From: Hydrogenispora sp.
GTDB taxonomy: Bacteria; Bacillota; UBA4882; UBA10575
Length of the DNA stretch: 44,160 nucleotides
Assembly (NCBI GenBank): GCA_012837705.1
Contig: DUQQ01000005.1
Span: 1-44,160 of the forward strand
Direction of reading: 5' to 3'
Part shown: positions 16,541 through 24,137 of the stretch, piece after piece
How positions within the stretch are numbered: position 1 is the first letter of the stretch
How the letters are laid out: each line of letters begins with the position of its first letter
The notes under the pieces: generated by a model
What the model was told of the DNA's origin: nothing
Databases searched by the model: none
The model's input: the letters and a program-made list of their open reading frames with translations, nothing else
Translations under genes and position numbers: made by a program

Positions 16541-16813
16541 ATGGGCGTCAAGCGAGATCCGGTTAAGATTCCTCCGGTGGTAGTTAAAAACTTCTTGTAT
16601 TTAAACTTGCTGATCATCTTAACACTAACCTTTTCCGCCTTTGGTTTGCATTACTTTCTCCGTCCGAAAGCCCTCCCCACCTTCGCCCGGACCGGTGAGC
16701 GCGACGAACGGGCAAGCCGCGGGGTCATGGTTTTCTGGGAGATTGAGACTGCACGCGCCCGGCGGATCCTTTATGAAGGAATGCCAATTTTAAAGCGTCG
16801 TTACAACCCCTAG
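16541..16813 (+). CDS. Small single-pass membrane protein, unknown function
   Basis: A 90-residue protein starting at ATG 16541 (an in-frame GTG at 16535 lies within the G-rich ribosome-binding stretch). One hydrophobic helix (about residues 16-37) is preceded by a short basic cytoplasmic part and followed by an Arg-rich tail ending KRRYNP. I do not recognise the family. It directly follows gpr, where spoIIP lies in many spore formers, but it is far too short to be SpoIIP and has no amidase motif. The sigma-E-like promoter suggests mother-cell expression. A terminator begins inside its stop region. Confidence 0.7.
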   Translation: MGVKRDPVKIPPVVVKNFLYLNLLIILTLTFSAFGLHYFLRPKALPTFARTGERDERASRGVMVFWEIETARARRILYEGMPILKRRYNP

Positions 16814-16838
16814 CCTTTATTTAGGTACGGGGTTTTTT
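16805..16838 (+). terminator. Intrinsic terminator after the small membrane gene
   Basis: Stem AACCCC...GGGGTT with an inner CCT/AGG pair, then TTTTTT. It overlaps the stop codon. Confidence 0.8.
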
Positions 16839-16936
16839 GCTAAAGTTTTAGTTTCCTTGATTTACGCAAGGAAGGAGTTTTCACAAGCGTAGGGAATGTT
16901 TGGAGAGATAGATTTTTGTGAGGAAGGATTGTTAAA

Positions 16937-18511
16937 TTGAAAACATCACCTGTTTCATCTGGACAGCTCGCCCGGACCGCCGGGATGATTTCCGGAATGA
17001 TCCTTTTCAGCCGCTTGTTAGGTTTTGTCCGGGAAGCGCTCACTGCTAATTTATTTACCCGTGCCGAAACGGATCCTTTTTTTGCCGCTTTTACGATACC
17101 GGACTTTATGTATTATCTTTTAGTTGGTGGCGCCTTATCGGCCGCCTTTATTCCCCTCTTCTCGGAATATTTGGCCAAAGGGGAGGAAGACGAAGGGTGG
17201 AAGATGGCCAGTACTTTCTTGAATGTAACCATCATTCTGCTGGCTTGCTTTTCGCTGCTGGGGATGGTCTTTGCCCGCCAGATCGCCCCTTTACAGGCTT
17301 ACCAAATGAAAGAAGGCAAACTCGAGCTTCTGATAGTGCTGACCCGGATGATGTTTCCGGCGGTCTTCTTTACGGCCTTGGCCGGTTTGATGGGCGGGGT
17401 CCTCAATTCCTACCAACGGTTTTTTATTCCGGCCTTCGGACCCATCTTATATAACGTGGGAATCATTTTAGGCGCGTGGTTTTTGGGACCGCGTTTTGGG
17501 ATTAAAGGAATGGCCTTTGGGGTGGTGATCGGCGCGATCGCGAACTTTTTAACCCAAGCCTTTGCCGTTAAACAGATCAGTGGTTATAACCCTTTCTATA
17601 TTAACCTGCAGCACCCGGGGTATAAAAGAATGATCCGATTAATGATCCCGGCGATCCTGGGTCTGTCCGCTACCCAACTAAACATCTGGGCAACCACCAA
17701 TATGGCTTCAGCTTTGCCGGAAGGAAGCATTACTTATCTCCGCTTAGCCCAAAGGCTGGTCTTGCTTCCTTTGGGGATCTTTGCGTCCGCGGTCTCCACT
17801 GCTTTCTTCCCTACTTTGTCGCAACTAACCGCCGTTGGCAAATGGCAGGAGTTTAAAGAGAACCTTGTTTTAGGAATCCGTGTCATTCTCTTCATTACCA
17901 TCCCGTCTGCCTTCGGTTTTATCACCATGCGGACCGAGATTATCCGCTTGCTCTACGAAAGGGGCGAGTTTACCGCGTACCAGTCCGAACTGACTGCCTA
18001 CGCTTTACTCTTCTACAGCTTGGGCTTGTTCGCCCATGGGGTAATTCAGATTTTACCCCGCGGTTTTTATGCGCTGAAAGACACCATTACGCCGGTGAAA
18101 GTCTCCATCTCTACCGTGCTGTTGAGTATCATCCTGAACTTTCTGTTCTTAAAATATACTCCGTTGCAGCATGGTGGTTTAGCCCTCTCCTTTTCCTTGA
18201 TGGGGGTTGCTAACATGTTGCTTTCATTCTATTTATTACGGAAAAAAGTCGGCGGTCTCCGCAGCGGGAAACTGATCAAGACCGGAATTCAAGCTTCCAT
18301 CGCCGCGCTGGGGATGTCCGTAGCCATTCGACTGTTCCTACCGGTTTGGAACCAGTTTTTAGCGGGACTGGGCCTCACCGTCAACTTGTTCCGCCTTATA
18401 CAGGTGATGGGTGGGATTGGGGTTGGCGTCTTGATCTATCTGGCACTGGCGGCGTTTTTGCGGATGGAAGAAGTGAAGCTGATAAAGAAAATTATCCGGA
18501 AAAATGGGTAG
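16937..18511 (+). CDS. murJ: Lipid II flippase MurJ (MviN)
   Basis: Flips the peptidoglycan precursor lipid II across the cytoplasmic membrane. The 524-residue protein has about 14 hydrophobic helices and the MurJ N-terminal signature: SRLLGFVREALTA, DPFFAAFTIPDF and GGALSAAFIPLFSEY, with LLYERGEF in the C-terminal half. The start is TTG 16937, 8 nt after AGGAAGGA; no ATG is available before the conserved opening. It is followed by a strong terminator, so it forms its own unit. It belongs to the same superfamily as, but is clearly different from, the SpoVB-like protein at 6.1-7.5 kb. Confidence 0.94.
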   Translation: MKTSPVSSGQLARTAGMISGMILFSRLLGFVREALTANLFTRAETDPFFAAFTIPDFMYYLLVGGALSAAFIPLFSEYLAKGEEDEGWKMASTFLNVTIILLACFSLLGMVFARQIAPLQAYQMKEGKLELLIVLTRMMFPAVFFTALAGLMGGVLNSYQRFFIPAFGPILYNVGIILGAWFLGPRFGIKGMAFGVVIGAIANFLTQAFAVKQISGYNPFYINLQHPGYKRMIRLMIPAILGLSATQLNIWATTNMASALPEGSITYLRLAQRLVLLPLGIFASAVSTAFFPTLSQLTAVGKWQEFKENLVLGIRVILFITIPSAFGFITMRTEIIRLLYERGEFTAYQSELTAYALLFYSLGLFAHGVIQILPRGFYALKDTITPVKVSISTVLLSIILNFLFLKYTPLQHGGLALSFSLMGVANMLLSFYLLRKKVGGLRSGKLIKTGIQASIAALGMSVAIRLFLPVWNQFLAGLGLTVNLFRLIQVMGGIGVGVLIYLALAAFLRMEEVKLIKKIIRKNG

Positions 18512-18535
18512 AAGGGAAAGAAAGGACGGCAGTGG

Positions 18536-18568
18536 AGTGGTTGGGACAAAACCAACCACTATTTTTTT
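18536..18568 (+). terminator. Intrinsic terminator after murJ
   Basis: A 9-bp perfect stem AGTGGTTGG/CCAACCACT with a 7-nt loop, then ATTTTTTT. Confidence 0.9.
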
Positions 18569-18650
18569 GGTAAACAACGGATTTGAGAAGGATTTCCAGC
18601 CTGGGAAGAGAAAGGAACAAAGGTATGAGAGGTCTAAGGGGGCAATCTGT

Positions 18651-19331
18651 TTGCGAAAAAAAATGGTTCTTAATCGACTGCTGATCTCCTCCCTCCGGCC
18701 GAAGCCCTTGGCTCAAGCCACTTCCGGCGGGCATGGGGCAACCGGGAACGATGAGGGGGAAGCCCTTTTAGTCAGCAAAGCCAAAGCCCGCGATGGAGAA
18801 GCCTTTCGTGCGCTAGTTGAGATGCACCAATCCAAAGTCTATCATCTACTATTAGGGATGCTGCGTGATGAAGATCAGGCCCAGGAACTTACCCAGGAAA
18901 CCTTTGTTAAAGCGTGGAAAGGTTTGCCGACTTTTCGCGGGGACTCAACCCTTTGGACCTGGTTGTACCGGATTGCTTACCATACGGCCTTGGATTATTT
19001 GCGGAAAAGGAAGCGCCAGGAAGATCTGGTTTTGCTCGAAGAAAGTGGCGTGGAGTTACCGAAAGGAACGCAGAATGACCCCCTCGAACTGGTGATTAAA
19101 CGGGACAAAGAGGAAGATTTGCATCAAGCCCTGGCCCGTTTGTCCTTTCGGCAACGTGCCGTGTTGATCCTCTATTATTTTCAGGGTCTCTCCTACCGGG
19201 AAATCGCCGCGGTTACCCGTCGTCCTTTAGGATCGATCCGAGCCGATTTACACCGCGGTAAAGAGAAGCTCCGCCAAATGATCATAAAAAAGTGGGGGTT
19301 GAAAGATGCAGAAACGCGACCAAGGGCTTGA
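18651..19331 (+). CDS. ECF-type RNA polymerase sigma factor (SigW/RpoE group)
   Basis: An alternative sigma factor of about 226 residues. Region 2: EAFRALVEMHQSKVYHLLLGML, then DQAQELTQETFVKAWKGL and TWLYRIAYHTALDYLRKRKR. Region 4: LSFRQRAVLILYYFQGLSY then REIAAVTRRPLGSIRADLHRG. The N-terminus is uncertain: the frame opens upstream to 18504, but that stretch spans the murJ terminator; TTG 18651 has AAGGGGG 9 nt upstream, ATG 18663 is the next option. An extra ~45 N-terminal residues of Gly/Arg-rich sequence precede region 2. Its end overlaps the next gene by 26 nt, the usual sigma/anti-sigma arrangement. Confidence 0.9.
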   Translation: MRKKMVLNRLLISSLRPKPLAQATSGGHGATGNDEGEALLVSKAKARDGEAFRALVEMHQSKVYHLLLGMLRDEDQAQELTQETFVKAWKGLPTFRGDSTLWTWLYRIAYHTALDYLRKRKRQEDLVLLEESGVELPKGTQNDPLELVIKRDKEEDLHQALARLSFRQRAVLILYYFQGLSYREIAAVTRRPLGSIRADLHRGKEKLRQMIIKKWGLKDAETRPRA

Positions 19332-19776
19332 ACAAGGCCAGTATGACCAGGTCGATCTACTTTTGGCCAGTCTTCACCGGCTTCAACGTCCTGGAAAGTT
19401 TACCCCACTGGCTGAGGCTTGTGGTTGGGTCAAAAAAGAAGTCCCCCCCGATCTTGTGGAGGGGATCATCCTCAGGATCCAGCGGGAGGAAAGACTGCGC
19501 CGCTGTAGACGGCTCTGTCTTTCCGGCAGTCTCACCTGCTTGCTTCATGTATTTATTTTTATTGCTGCAGACCGCGTGATGAACGTGGCGGAAACGATCA
19601 AGTACGTCCCTGGGCTTGTGGGGAGCTTTTGGTTACTGGCCAGCCTTTGGGTGGGTTTTCTCCTCCCCATCTGGTTTCTCTTGGCCTACGTCGTGCGGCA
19701 AGAAGTAAAGGCACAACCAGCGCTTACTGCTTCGGCCCGGATCTTTCCGTATGCTCTTTCCAGGAAGAGTTCGTAA
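19306..19776 (+). CDS. Probable membrane anti-sigma factor
   Basis: A 156-residue protein starting inside the sigma gene (26-nt overlap), so the two are translationally coupled. The soluble N-terminal half (about 1-65) contains DLLLASLHRLQRPG and a helical VPPDLVEGIILRIQREE; two hydrophobic helices follow (about 70-90 and 103-130). This is the layout of an anti-sigma factor that holds its sigma at the membrane. No HxxxCxxC zinc motif of the ZAS class is present, and I do not recognise a named family. The function is inferred from position and topology. A short minus-strand ORF overlaps its 3' end. Confidence 0.65.
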   Translation: MQKRDQGLEQGQYDQVDLLLASLHRLQRPGKFTPLAEACGWVKKEVPPDLVEGIILRIQREERLRRCRRLCLSGSLTCLLHVFIFIAADRVMNVAETIKYVPGLVGSFWLLASLWVGFLLPIWFLLAYVVRQEVKAQPALTASARIFPYALSRKSS

Positions 19777-19852
19777 TCAACTCGCGTAAACCCGAGGTGT
19801 CCCCACTGAGGATCAGATGTTTAATTAGTTTTTCGACCCGATTATTCTGCAT
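19724..19852 (-). CDS. Possible small protein (42 aa), antisense to the anti-sigma gene end
   Basis: On the minus strand, AAAAAGGAGG lies 7 nt upstream of ATG 19852, opening a 42-codon frame to TAA at 19724. The product begins MQNNRVEKLIKHLILSGD and contains LRELITNSSW; it is charged with a helical N-terminal half, no membrane segment and no family I recognise. The perfect Shine-Dalgarno and good spacing are the main support. The last third runs antisense to the end of the anti-sigma gene. No convincing promoter was found upstream of it, so it may be spurious. Confidence 0.4.
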   Translation of the reverse strand: MQNNRVEKLIKHLILSGDTSGLRELITNSSWKEHTERSGPKQ

Positions 19853-19965
19853 AATTAAACCTCCTTTTTAGTTTACAAGGGGTATTTTATGCGGTAGCAA
19901 AGGAAAAGGTGACTGTTTTTCGGTTAACTACTGGTTAAGCCGGCGAAATTCGGAGGTGAAAGGGG

Positions 19966-20496
19966 ATGAGGTTTAGTTTGCTTTTGGACGGCGTATTTTG
20001 GGGTGTTCTCCTGATCATCCTTGGCCTGTGTGCGATCTTCAAGACAATTTTCCATATTAATATCTCCTTATTCCGGATTGGCTTTGCCCTTCTGATTATT
20101 TATATTGGCTTGAGTATGTTGTTTAAAGAATCTCCCTGGCGGGCCGAAAGGAATACCGTGCTCTTTGACAATCGGGTGCTTGTCCTGGAAGAAGAGGATG
20201 AATACAACGTGATTTTTGGCCGGGGTCTTTTTGATCTGACCACGCTCCCCTCGGATAACGGGGCCCGGCGGATTACGCTTAACGTGGTTTTCGGTGAAGG
20301 CGTGATCAAGATAAAGCGGGATGCGCCGCTCACGATCAAGGTTAACTCGGTTTTTTCCGGGGCGCGCCTGCCGGATGGGAATCGGATAACCATGGGTGAA
20401 TATATTTACCGATCCGGGGAGAAGACGGAGAACAAAGAGCGTGTCCTGGTCGAGGTGAATGTGGTCTTTGGGAGCTTGGTGTTTAACGAAGAATAA
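19966..20496 (+). CDS. LiaF-like cell-envelope protein
   Basis: A 176-residue protein with two N-terminal hydrophobic helices (about 5-25 and 30-50) and a soluble beta-rich C-terminal half with repeating short strands (NVIFGRGLFDLT, LNVVFGEGVIKIK, VNSVFSGARLP, VNVVFGSLVF), the pattern of the LiaF C-terminal (toast-rack-like) domain. LiaF proteins restrain envelope-stress signalling in Bacilli, but no LiaRS pair is adjacent here; the neighbour is an ECF sigma/anti-sigma pair. ATG 19966 follows CGGAGGTGAAAGG. Upstream (19920-19940) a GGTTAA direct repeat with a 6-nt gap could be a regulator site. Confidence 0.75.
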   Translation: MRFSLLLDGVFWGVLLIILGLCAIFKTIFHINISLFRIGFALLIIYIGLSMLFKESPWRAERNTVLFDNRVLVLEEEDEYNVIFGRGLFDLTTLPSDNGARRITLNVVFGEGVIKIKRDAPLTIKVNSVFSGARLPDGNRITMGEYIYRSGEKTENKERVLVEVNVVFGSLVFNEE

Positions 20497-20569
20497 CTGG
20501 TTGGCATAATGTCATAACTTGTTTCCAATAAAGATCGTTTCATTATACATGAATTAAGGAGGAAAGGTG

Positions 20570-21016
20570 ATGACCAATAGTGTCTTATTGGGTGAGATGA
20601 GAGAAGCTTTAGTTACCCACTTGGTAGCGGTGGAAGAGCAAAGTGCCAGTTTTATTGAGGAATTTTTCCCTAATTCCGATCCGGAACGGGCGAAAGCCAA
20701 AGGAATAGTGGAGGAATACATCAAAAAGCTGGAAGGTCTCGTTCAAGAAGCACACTTGTGCAATAACCCGGGCGCTTTTCCTCTGGCGATCATCGGTAGC
20801 CGCGTTGAAGTTGAAGACCTTAATACCAACGAAAAGATGGCGTTCCAAATTATTTCTCCCCTCGGCGAATTGCCGGACGAAAACGGGATCTCTCCCCTTT
20901 CTCCAGTGGGAAAAGCCCTGTTTTTAAAGGCGATCGGGGAGGAAGTGAAGGTGGAAGCCCCGGGAGGGACCTTTCACTACCGGATCACCGCGATTCACTA
21001 CCCAGCGGTCGGATAA
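20570..21016 (+). CDS. GreA/GreB C-terminal-domain protein
   Basis: A 148-residue protein. The C-terminal half matches the Gre factor FKBP-like domain, with IIGSRVEVEDL, PLGELPDENG and the hallmark SPVGKALFLKAIGEEVKVEAPGG. The N-terminal half is helical and could form a hairpin, but lacks the GDLSENAEY-type acidic tip of transcript-cleavage factors. It may bind RNA polymerase near the secondary channel without stimulating cleavage, as Gfh1 and Rnk relatives do; this is inference. ATG 20570, 7 nt after AAGGAGG, was preferred over GTG 20567. Closed by its own terminator. Confidence 0.8.
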   Translation: MTNSVLLGEMREALVTHLVAVEEQSASFIEEFFPNSDPERAKAKGIVEEYIKKLEGLVQEAHLCNNPGAFPLAIIGSRVEVEDLNTNEKMAFQIISPLGELPDENGISPLSPVGKALFLKAIGEEVKVEAPGGTFHYRITAIHYPAVG

Positions 21017-21045
21017 AGGTCAGCATTGAGGGATGCCGCTTGCTT

Positions 21046-21076
21046 CCGGAAGCCGTTTTGGTTTTCCGGTTTTTTA
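21046..21076 (+). terminator. Intrinsic terminator after the GreA-like gene
   Basis: Stem CCGGAA...TTCCGG extended by CC/GG across a one-base bulge, followed by TTTTTT. Confidence 0.85.
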
Positions 21077-21122
21077 TTATATTTTCAACTCAGAATGACA
21101 ATATACAAACGGAGGCGGGGCA

Positions 21123-21860
21123 ATGATCGGTAGAGGAACAATCATTAATGTCATCGCGATTGTGGTCGGTGCCAGCGGTGGACTTTTACTCAAAAACGGG
21201 ATTCCGGAACGGATGAAACACACGATTATGCAGGGGATCGGCTTAGCCGTGGTGATGCTTGGACTATCCGGCGCCCTGCAGGAACTTTTTCTGCTCTCGG
21301 CTGAAGGCCGTTTAGAGCGACGCTTTACTATGCTGATGATCCTCTGTTTGGTTGGGGGTGGGATGATCGGTGCGGCTTTTCGGATCGAGGAACGGTTGGA
21401 ACGTTTGGGTAAACGGGTGGAGCAGAAGTTTAGTGGTCTAGGCGGTAATTTTGCACGGGGCTTCATCACCGCCAGCCTGGTCTATTGTGTTGGCGCGATG
21501 GCGGTGGTTGGTGCTTTGGAGGATGGCTTAACCGGTAAAATCGAAATTCTGCTTTCCAAATCCATCCTGGACGGGATAAGTGCGGTGATTTTTGGGGCCA
21601 GCTTAGGACCGGGTGTTCTTTTTTCTGCCGTTTCGGTCTTCCTGTACCAGGGGACCTTAACCATCCTGGCCGGCCTGGTCAAAACAGTGATGAGCCCGGA
21701 AGTACTCAGCCAGATGTCGTTGATCGGGGGTATTCTGATCATGGGGATCGGTGTTAATCTGTTAGAAATCGGTAAGATCAAGGTGGGAGACCTGCTCCCG
21801 GCCATCTTCTTACCGCTTCTGTTGGAACTGGTCCCAAAGTGGTTCGCGGTTTTGGGATAA
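21123..21860 (+). CDS. DUF554 family membrane protein
   Basis: A 245-residue integral membrane protein with about seven hydrophobic segments. Its opening (GTIINVIAIVVGASGGLLL followed by KNGIPERMK), the central FITASLVYCVGAMAVVG and the LSKSILDGISAVIFGASLG block are typical of the DUF554 (YdfK-like) family, a putative transporter group of unknown substrate. ATG 21123 is preceded by CGGAGGCGGGG. It is a single-gene unit between two terminators, with no neighbour that suggests a role. Confidence 0.85.
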   Translation: MIGRGTIINVIAIVVGASGGLLLKNGIPERMKHTIMQGIGLAVVMLGLSGALQELFLLSAEGRLERRFTMLMILCLVGGGMIGAAFRIEERLERLGKRVEQKFSGLGGNFARGFITASLVYCVGAMAVVGALEDGLTGKIEILLSKSILDGISAVIFGASLGPGVLFSAVSVFLYQGTLTILAGLVKTVMSPEVLSQMSLIGGILIMGIGVNLLEIGKIKVGDLLPAIFLPLLLELVPKWFAVLG

Positions 21861-21867
21861 AGTAAAG

Positions 21868-21904
21868 ACCGAAAAGACCTGGCTTACGACCAGGTCTTTT
21901 CGGT
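21868..21904. terminator. Bidirectional hairpin terminator
   Basis: A perfect 15-bp inverted repeat (ACCGAAAAGACCTGG and its complement, 7-nt loop) lies between the convergent DUF554 gene and the Gln/Asn-rich gene. The T tract is within the stem on both strands. Confidence 0.8.
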
Positions 21905-21934
21905 AAATGGCGGGATTTGGTTAATGATGATCCG

Positions 21935-22282
21935 TTATTGCTGCGACTGTTTTGACTGTTGTGACAGGACTTGGCTGAGCGGACCGGTGGCTTGGTCCAC
22001 TTCCAACTGGGCATTGCTTTGGTAATTCTGATTTTGATTAGTGTATTGATTCTGGAACTGGTTTTGGTTGGGAGCTTGCCCCTGGTATGGATTTTGATTG
22101 GCTTGCCCCATGCTGCCGATTTCAAGGCCGACCAGTTTTTGGGTAGCTAGGATACGGCTGATTTGCCCCGTTGACTGGGTTAGTTCACTTCCCATTTCGA
22201 ATTTTGTGTTATTTTGGTTTTGGGCCTGGACAAACTGTTGGTTGGCTTGTGGTCCCTGGTTTTGGGCGTTCTGTGTATGCAT
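21935..22282 (-). CDS. Gln/Asn-rich small protein, candidate gamma-type SASP-like spore protein
   Basis: A 115-residue hydrophilic protein with 31 Gln and 15 Asn (40 percent). Two non-repetitive segments stand out: residues 27-34 (KFEMGSEL), followed by TQSTGQISRIL, and residues 92-110, where EVDQATGPLSQVL repeats that pattern. FEMGSEL resembles the GPR cleavage site of SASPs (E-I/F-A/S-S/T-E type), and Gln/Asn richness is typical of gamma-type SASPs, which store amino acids in spores. ATG 22282 has AGGAGGTG 5 nt upstream, and a sigma-G-like promoter precedes it. No named family is recognised; a coat or other spore protein is also possible. Confidence 0.7.
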   Translation of the reverse strand: MHTQNAQNQGPQANQQFVQAQNQNNTKFEMGSELTQSTGQISRILATQKLVGLEIGSMGQANQNPYQGQAPNQNQFQNQYTNQNQNYQSNAQLEVDQATGPLSQVLSQQSKQSQQ

Positions 22283-22384
22283 CGTTTCACCTCCTAAGCG
22301 GCCAAAAATAGCACTGATTGTTCACCCAATTCTTATTTAAGGCCCCTTTCTGGCGTAGACGGTAGCCAGCGGGGCGACTACCTA

Positions 22385-22414
22385 TATTATGCGGTTAAAG
22401 CACGAAGATCATGA
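22385..22414 (-). promoter_or_regulatory. Sigma-G-like promoter of the Gln/Asn-rich gene
   Basis: On the minus strand TCATG (22414-22410), an 18-bp spacer, then CATAATA (22391-22385). The -10 is a full match to CATWHTA and the -35 matches GHATR at 4 of 5. The leader would be about 95 nt. Confidence 0.5.
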
Positions 22415-22453
22415 GTGCAGTTCTTACATGAAGAGGAAGAAGATAACGTCGCC

Positions 22454-22480
22454 AAACCCCGGCAGGGGTTTTTCTTTTGC
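22454..22480 (+). terminator. Orphan intrinsic terminator upstream of gerA
   Basis: AAACCCC GGCA GGGGTTT followed by TTTCTTTT points rightward, but no plus-strand gene lies before it (the gene to the left is on minus). It may insulate gerA from readthrough or end an unrecognised RNA. Confidence 0.8.
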
Positions 22481-22495
22481 GGTCTGGCCGTTGCT

Positions 22496-22525
22496 GGTTA
22501 GTTTGCCAAGTTCCCGCCCATACTA
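22496..22525 (+). promoter_or_regulatory. Sigma-G-like promoter of the ger operon
   Basis: GGTTA (22496-22500), an 18-bp spacer, then CATACTA (22519-22525), a full match to the sigma-G -10 (CATWHTA) with a 3-of-5 -35. The start would fall just before the ribosome-binding site. gerA operons are sigma-G-dependent in Bacillus. Confidence 0.5.
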
Positions 22526-22547
22526 AGATCAAAGAAGGGGGAAGACG

Positions 22548-24137
22548 ATGTTCGAAATGCTTTGGCGGAAGTTACGTCTCGCCCATCAACGGAAAAAAAC
22601 ACCGGTTTCGCGGTCCCGCCGGGATTTAAGCCCGAACCTGGAGGCGAACCTGACTGCTTTTCAGGAAGAACTGGGGGCTAGTCCGGACCTGATCATCCGG
22701 CGTTTGACCTTGGGTCCCAGGCCGGGGAGTGCCGGGGCTTTAATTTACATCGACGGCCTCATCGATAAACAGGTCGTCAACCAGGATGTTTTATTGCCGC
22801 TCCTGAACGAAGGGAATTGGGGAAAAGGGCAAGACGTCACTGATTTACTGGGTTATGTCGCTCAAAGCATACTGGCTGTAGGTGAAATGCAAACGGAAAC
22901 CGAGCTTCGCCAAGTTGTCCAAGGACTTTTAGCCGGGGATACCATCCTCCTGGTTGACGGGCAAGCCGCCGCTTTGCTCCTTTCTACGAAAGGATGGGAT
23001 AAAAGGGCGATCCAAGAGCCGGAAGCGGAACAGATTATCCAGGGTCCCCATGAAGGGTTTACCGAAAACCTCCGGACCAACACCGCGCTGCTTCGGCGGA
23101 AGATCGCCACCGCCGGGCTCCATTTCGAAGAAATGAAGCTGGGGCAGCGGACGCAGACCGCCATCGCCATTGCTTACCTGAAAGGAGTAGTCAATGAAAA
23201 ACTGGTCGAAGAGGTGAGGCTTAGGTTAAAGCGGATTAATATCGATTATATCCTCGATGCCAATTATCTCCAGGAGTTTATTTCGGATGCCCCTTTTTCC
23301 CTCTTTCCGACGCTCACCTTTACGGAACGGCCGGATGTGGTCGCCGCCAAACTCCTGGAAGGGCGGGTCGCCATCTTTGTCGATGGAACACCCGTCGTCA
23401 ATACGGTTCCCGCTTTATTGGTAGAGAATTTCCAAAGTCCGGATGACTACAATTTCCCTTATTATTACGCCACGATGATCCGCTGGTTCCGTTATCTTTC
23501 ATTTTCCCTTGCTGTGTTGGCGCCGGCGCTTTTTGTTGCTTTAGGATCTTACCACCAAGAATTAATCCCGACGCCGCTGATGATCACGCTGAAAACGGCG
23601 ACGGAGGGAACTCCCTTCCCCTTGGCCATCGAAGTGGTCATGATGGGGCTGGTCTTTGAGATTCTTCGTGAAGCGGGGGTGCGACTGGCGAGACCGTTTG
23701 GACAGACCATCAGTATCGTGGGGGCGTTGGTTATTGGCGAGGCGGCGGTCACCGCCGGATTGGTGGGGGCGCCGACGATCATTGTGATCGCGTTGACCGC
23801 GATCACTACGTTTGTGGTCCCAGGGTTATTGGGGCCCGGGATCTTTCTCCGCTTAATCTATACGATCCTCGGGGGGGTGCTGGGGGCCTACGGTATTTTA
23901 ACCGGGATGTTATTTACCCTCCTCCATCTTGCTTCTTTACGTTCCTTCGGTGTGCCCTATTTAGCCCCGTTGGCACCGGTTATTCCGGCCGATCTGAAAG
24001 ATGTGTTGGTCCGGGCCCCAATTTGGGCGCTGCGCACCCGCCCCCGCTTAATCGGTTGGCCACGACCACAGCGCCAACCCTTTGGCTTCGCGGTGGACGA
24101 GGAAGAAAAGGGTGAGGATGGCCATGACAAAGGCTAA
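22548..24137 (+). CDS. Spore germinant receptor A subunit (GerA/GerKA family)
   Basis: A 529-residue subunit of an inner-spore-membrane receptor that senses nutrients. The soluble N-terminal half (about 1-285) contains the family GALIYIDGLIDKQVV block and ends with the EGRVAIFVDGTPVVNTVPALL motif; the C-terminal half has several membrane helices with RLARPFGQTISIVGALVIGE and the APIWALRTRPR end block. ATG 22548 follows AAGGGGG. It overlaps gerC by 14 nt. The germinant cannot be read from sequence. Confidence 0.95.
   Translation: MFEMLWRKLRLAHQRKKTPVSRSRRDLSPNLEANLTAFQEELGASPDLIIRRLTLGPRPGSAGALIYIDGLIDKQVVNQDVLLPLLNEGNWGKGQDVTDLLGYVAQSILAVGEMQTETELRQVVQGLLAGDTILLVDGQAAALLLSTKGWDKRAIQEPEAEQIIQGPHEGFTENLRTNTALLRRKIATAGLHFEEMKLGQRTQTAIAIAYLKGVVNEKLVEEVRLRLKRINIDYILDANYLQEFISDAPFSLFPTLTFTERPDVVAAKLLEGRVAIFVDGTPVVNTVPALLVENFQSPDDYNFPYYYATMIRWFRYLSFSLAVLAPALFVALGSYHQELIPTPLMITLKTATEGTPFPLAIEVVMMGLVFEILREAGVRLARPFGQTISIVGALVIGEAAVTAGLVGAPTIIVIALTAITTFVVPGLLGPGIFLRLIYTILGGVLGAYGILTGMLFTLLHLASLRSFGVPYLAPLAPVIPADLKDVLVRAPIWALRTRPRLIGWPRPQRQPFGFAVDEEEKGEDGHDKG

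Noticed and set aside
18504-18650. N-terminal extension of the ECF sigma factor to the first start of the frame
   Set aside because: The extension spans the murJ terminator and has no ribosome-binding site; TTG 18651 fits better.
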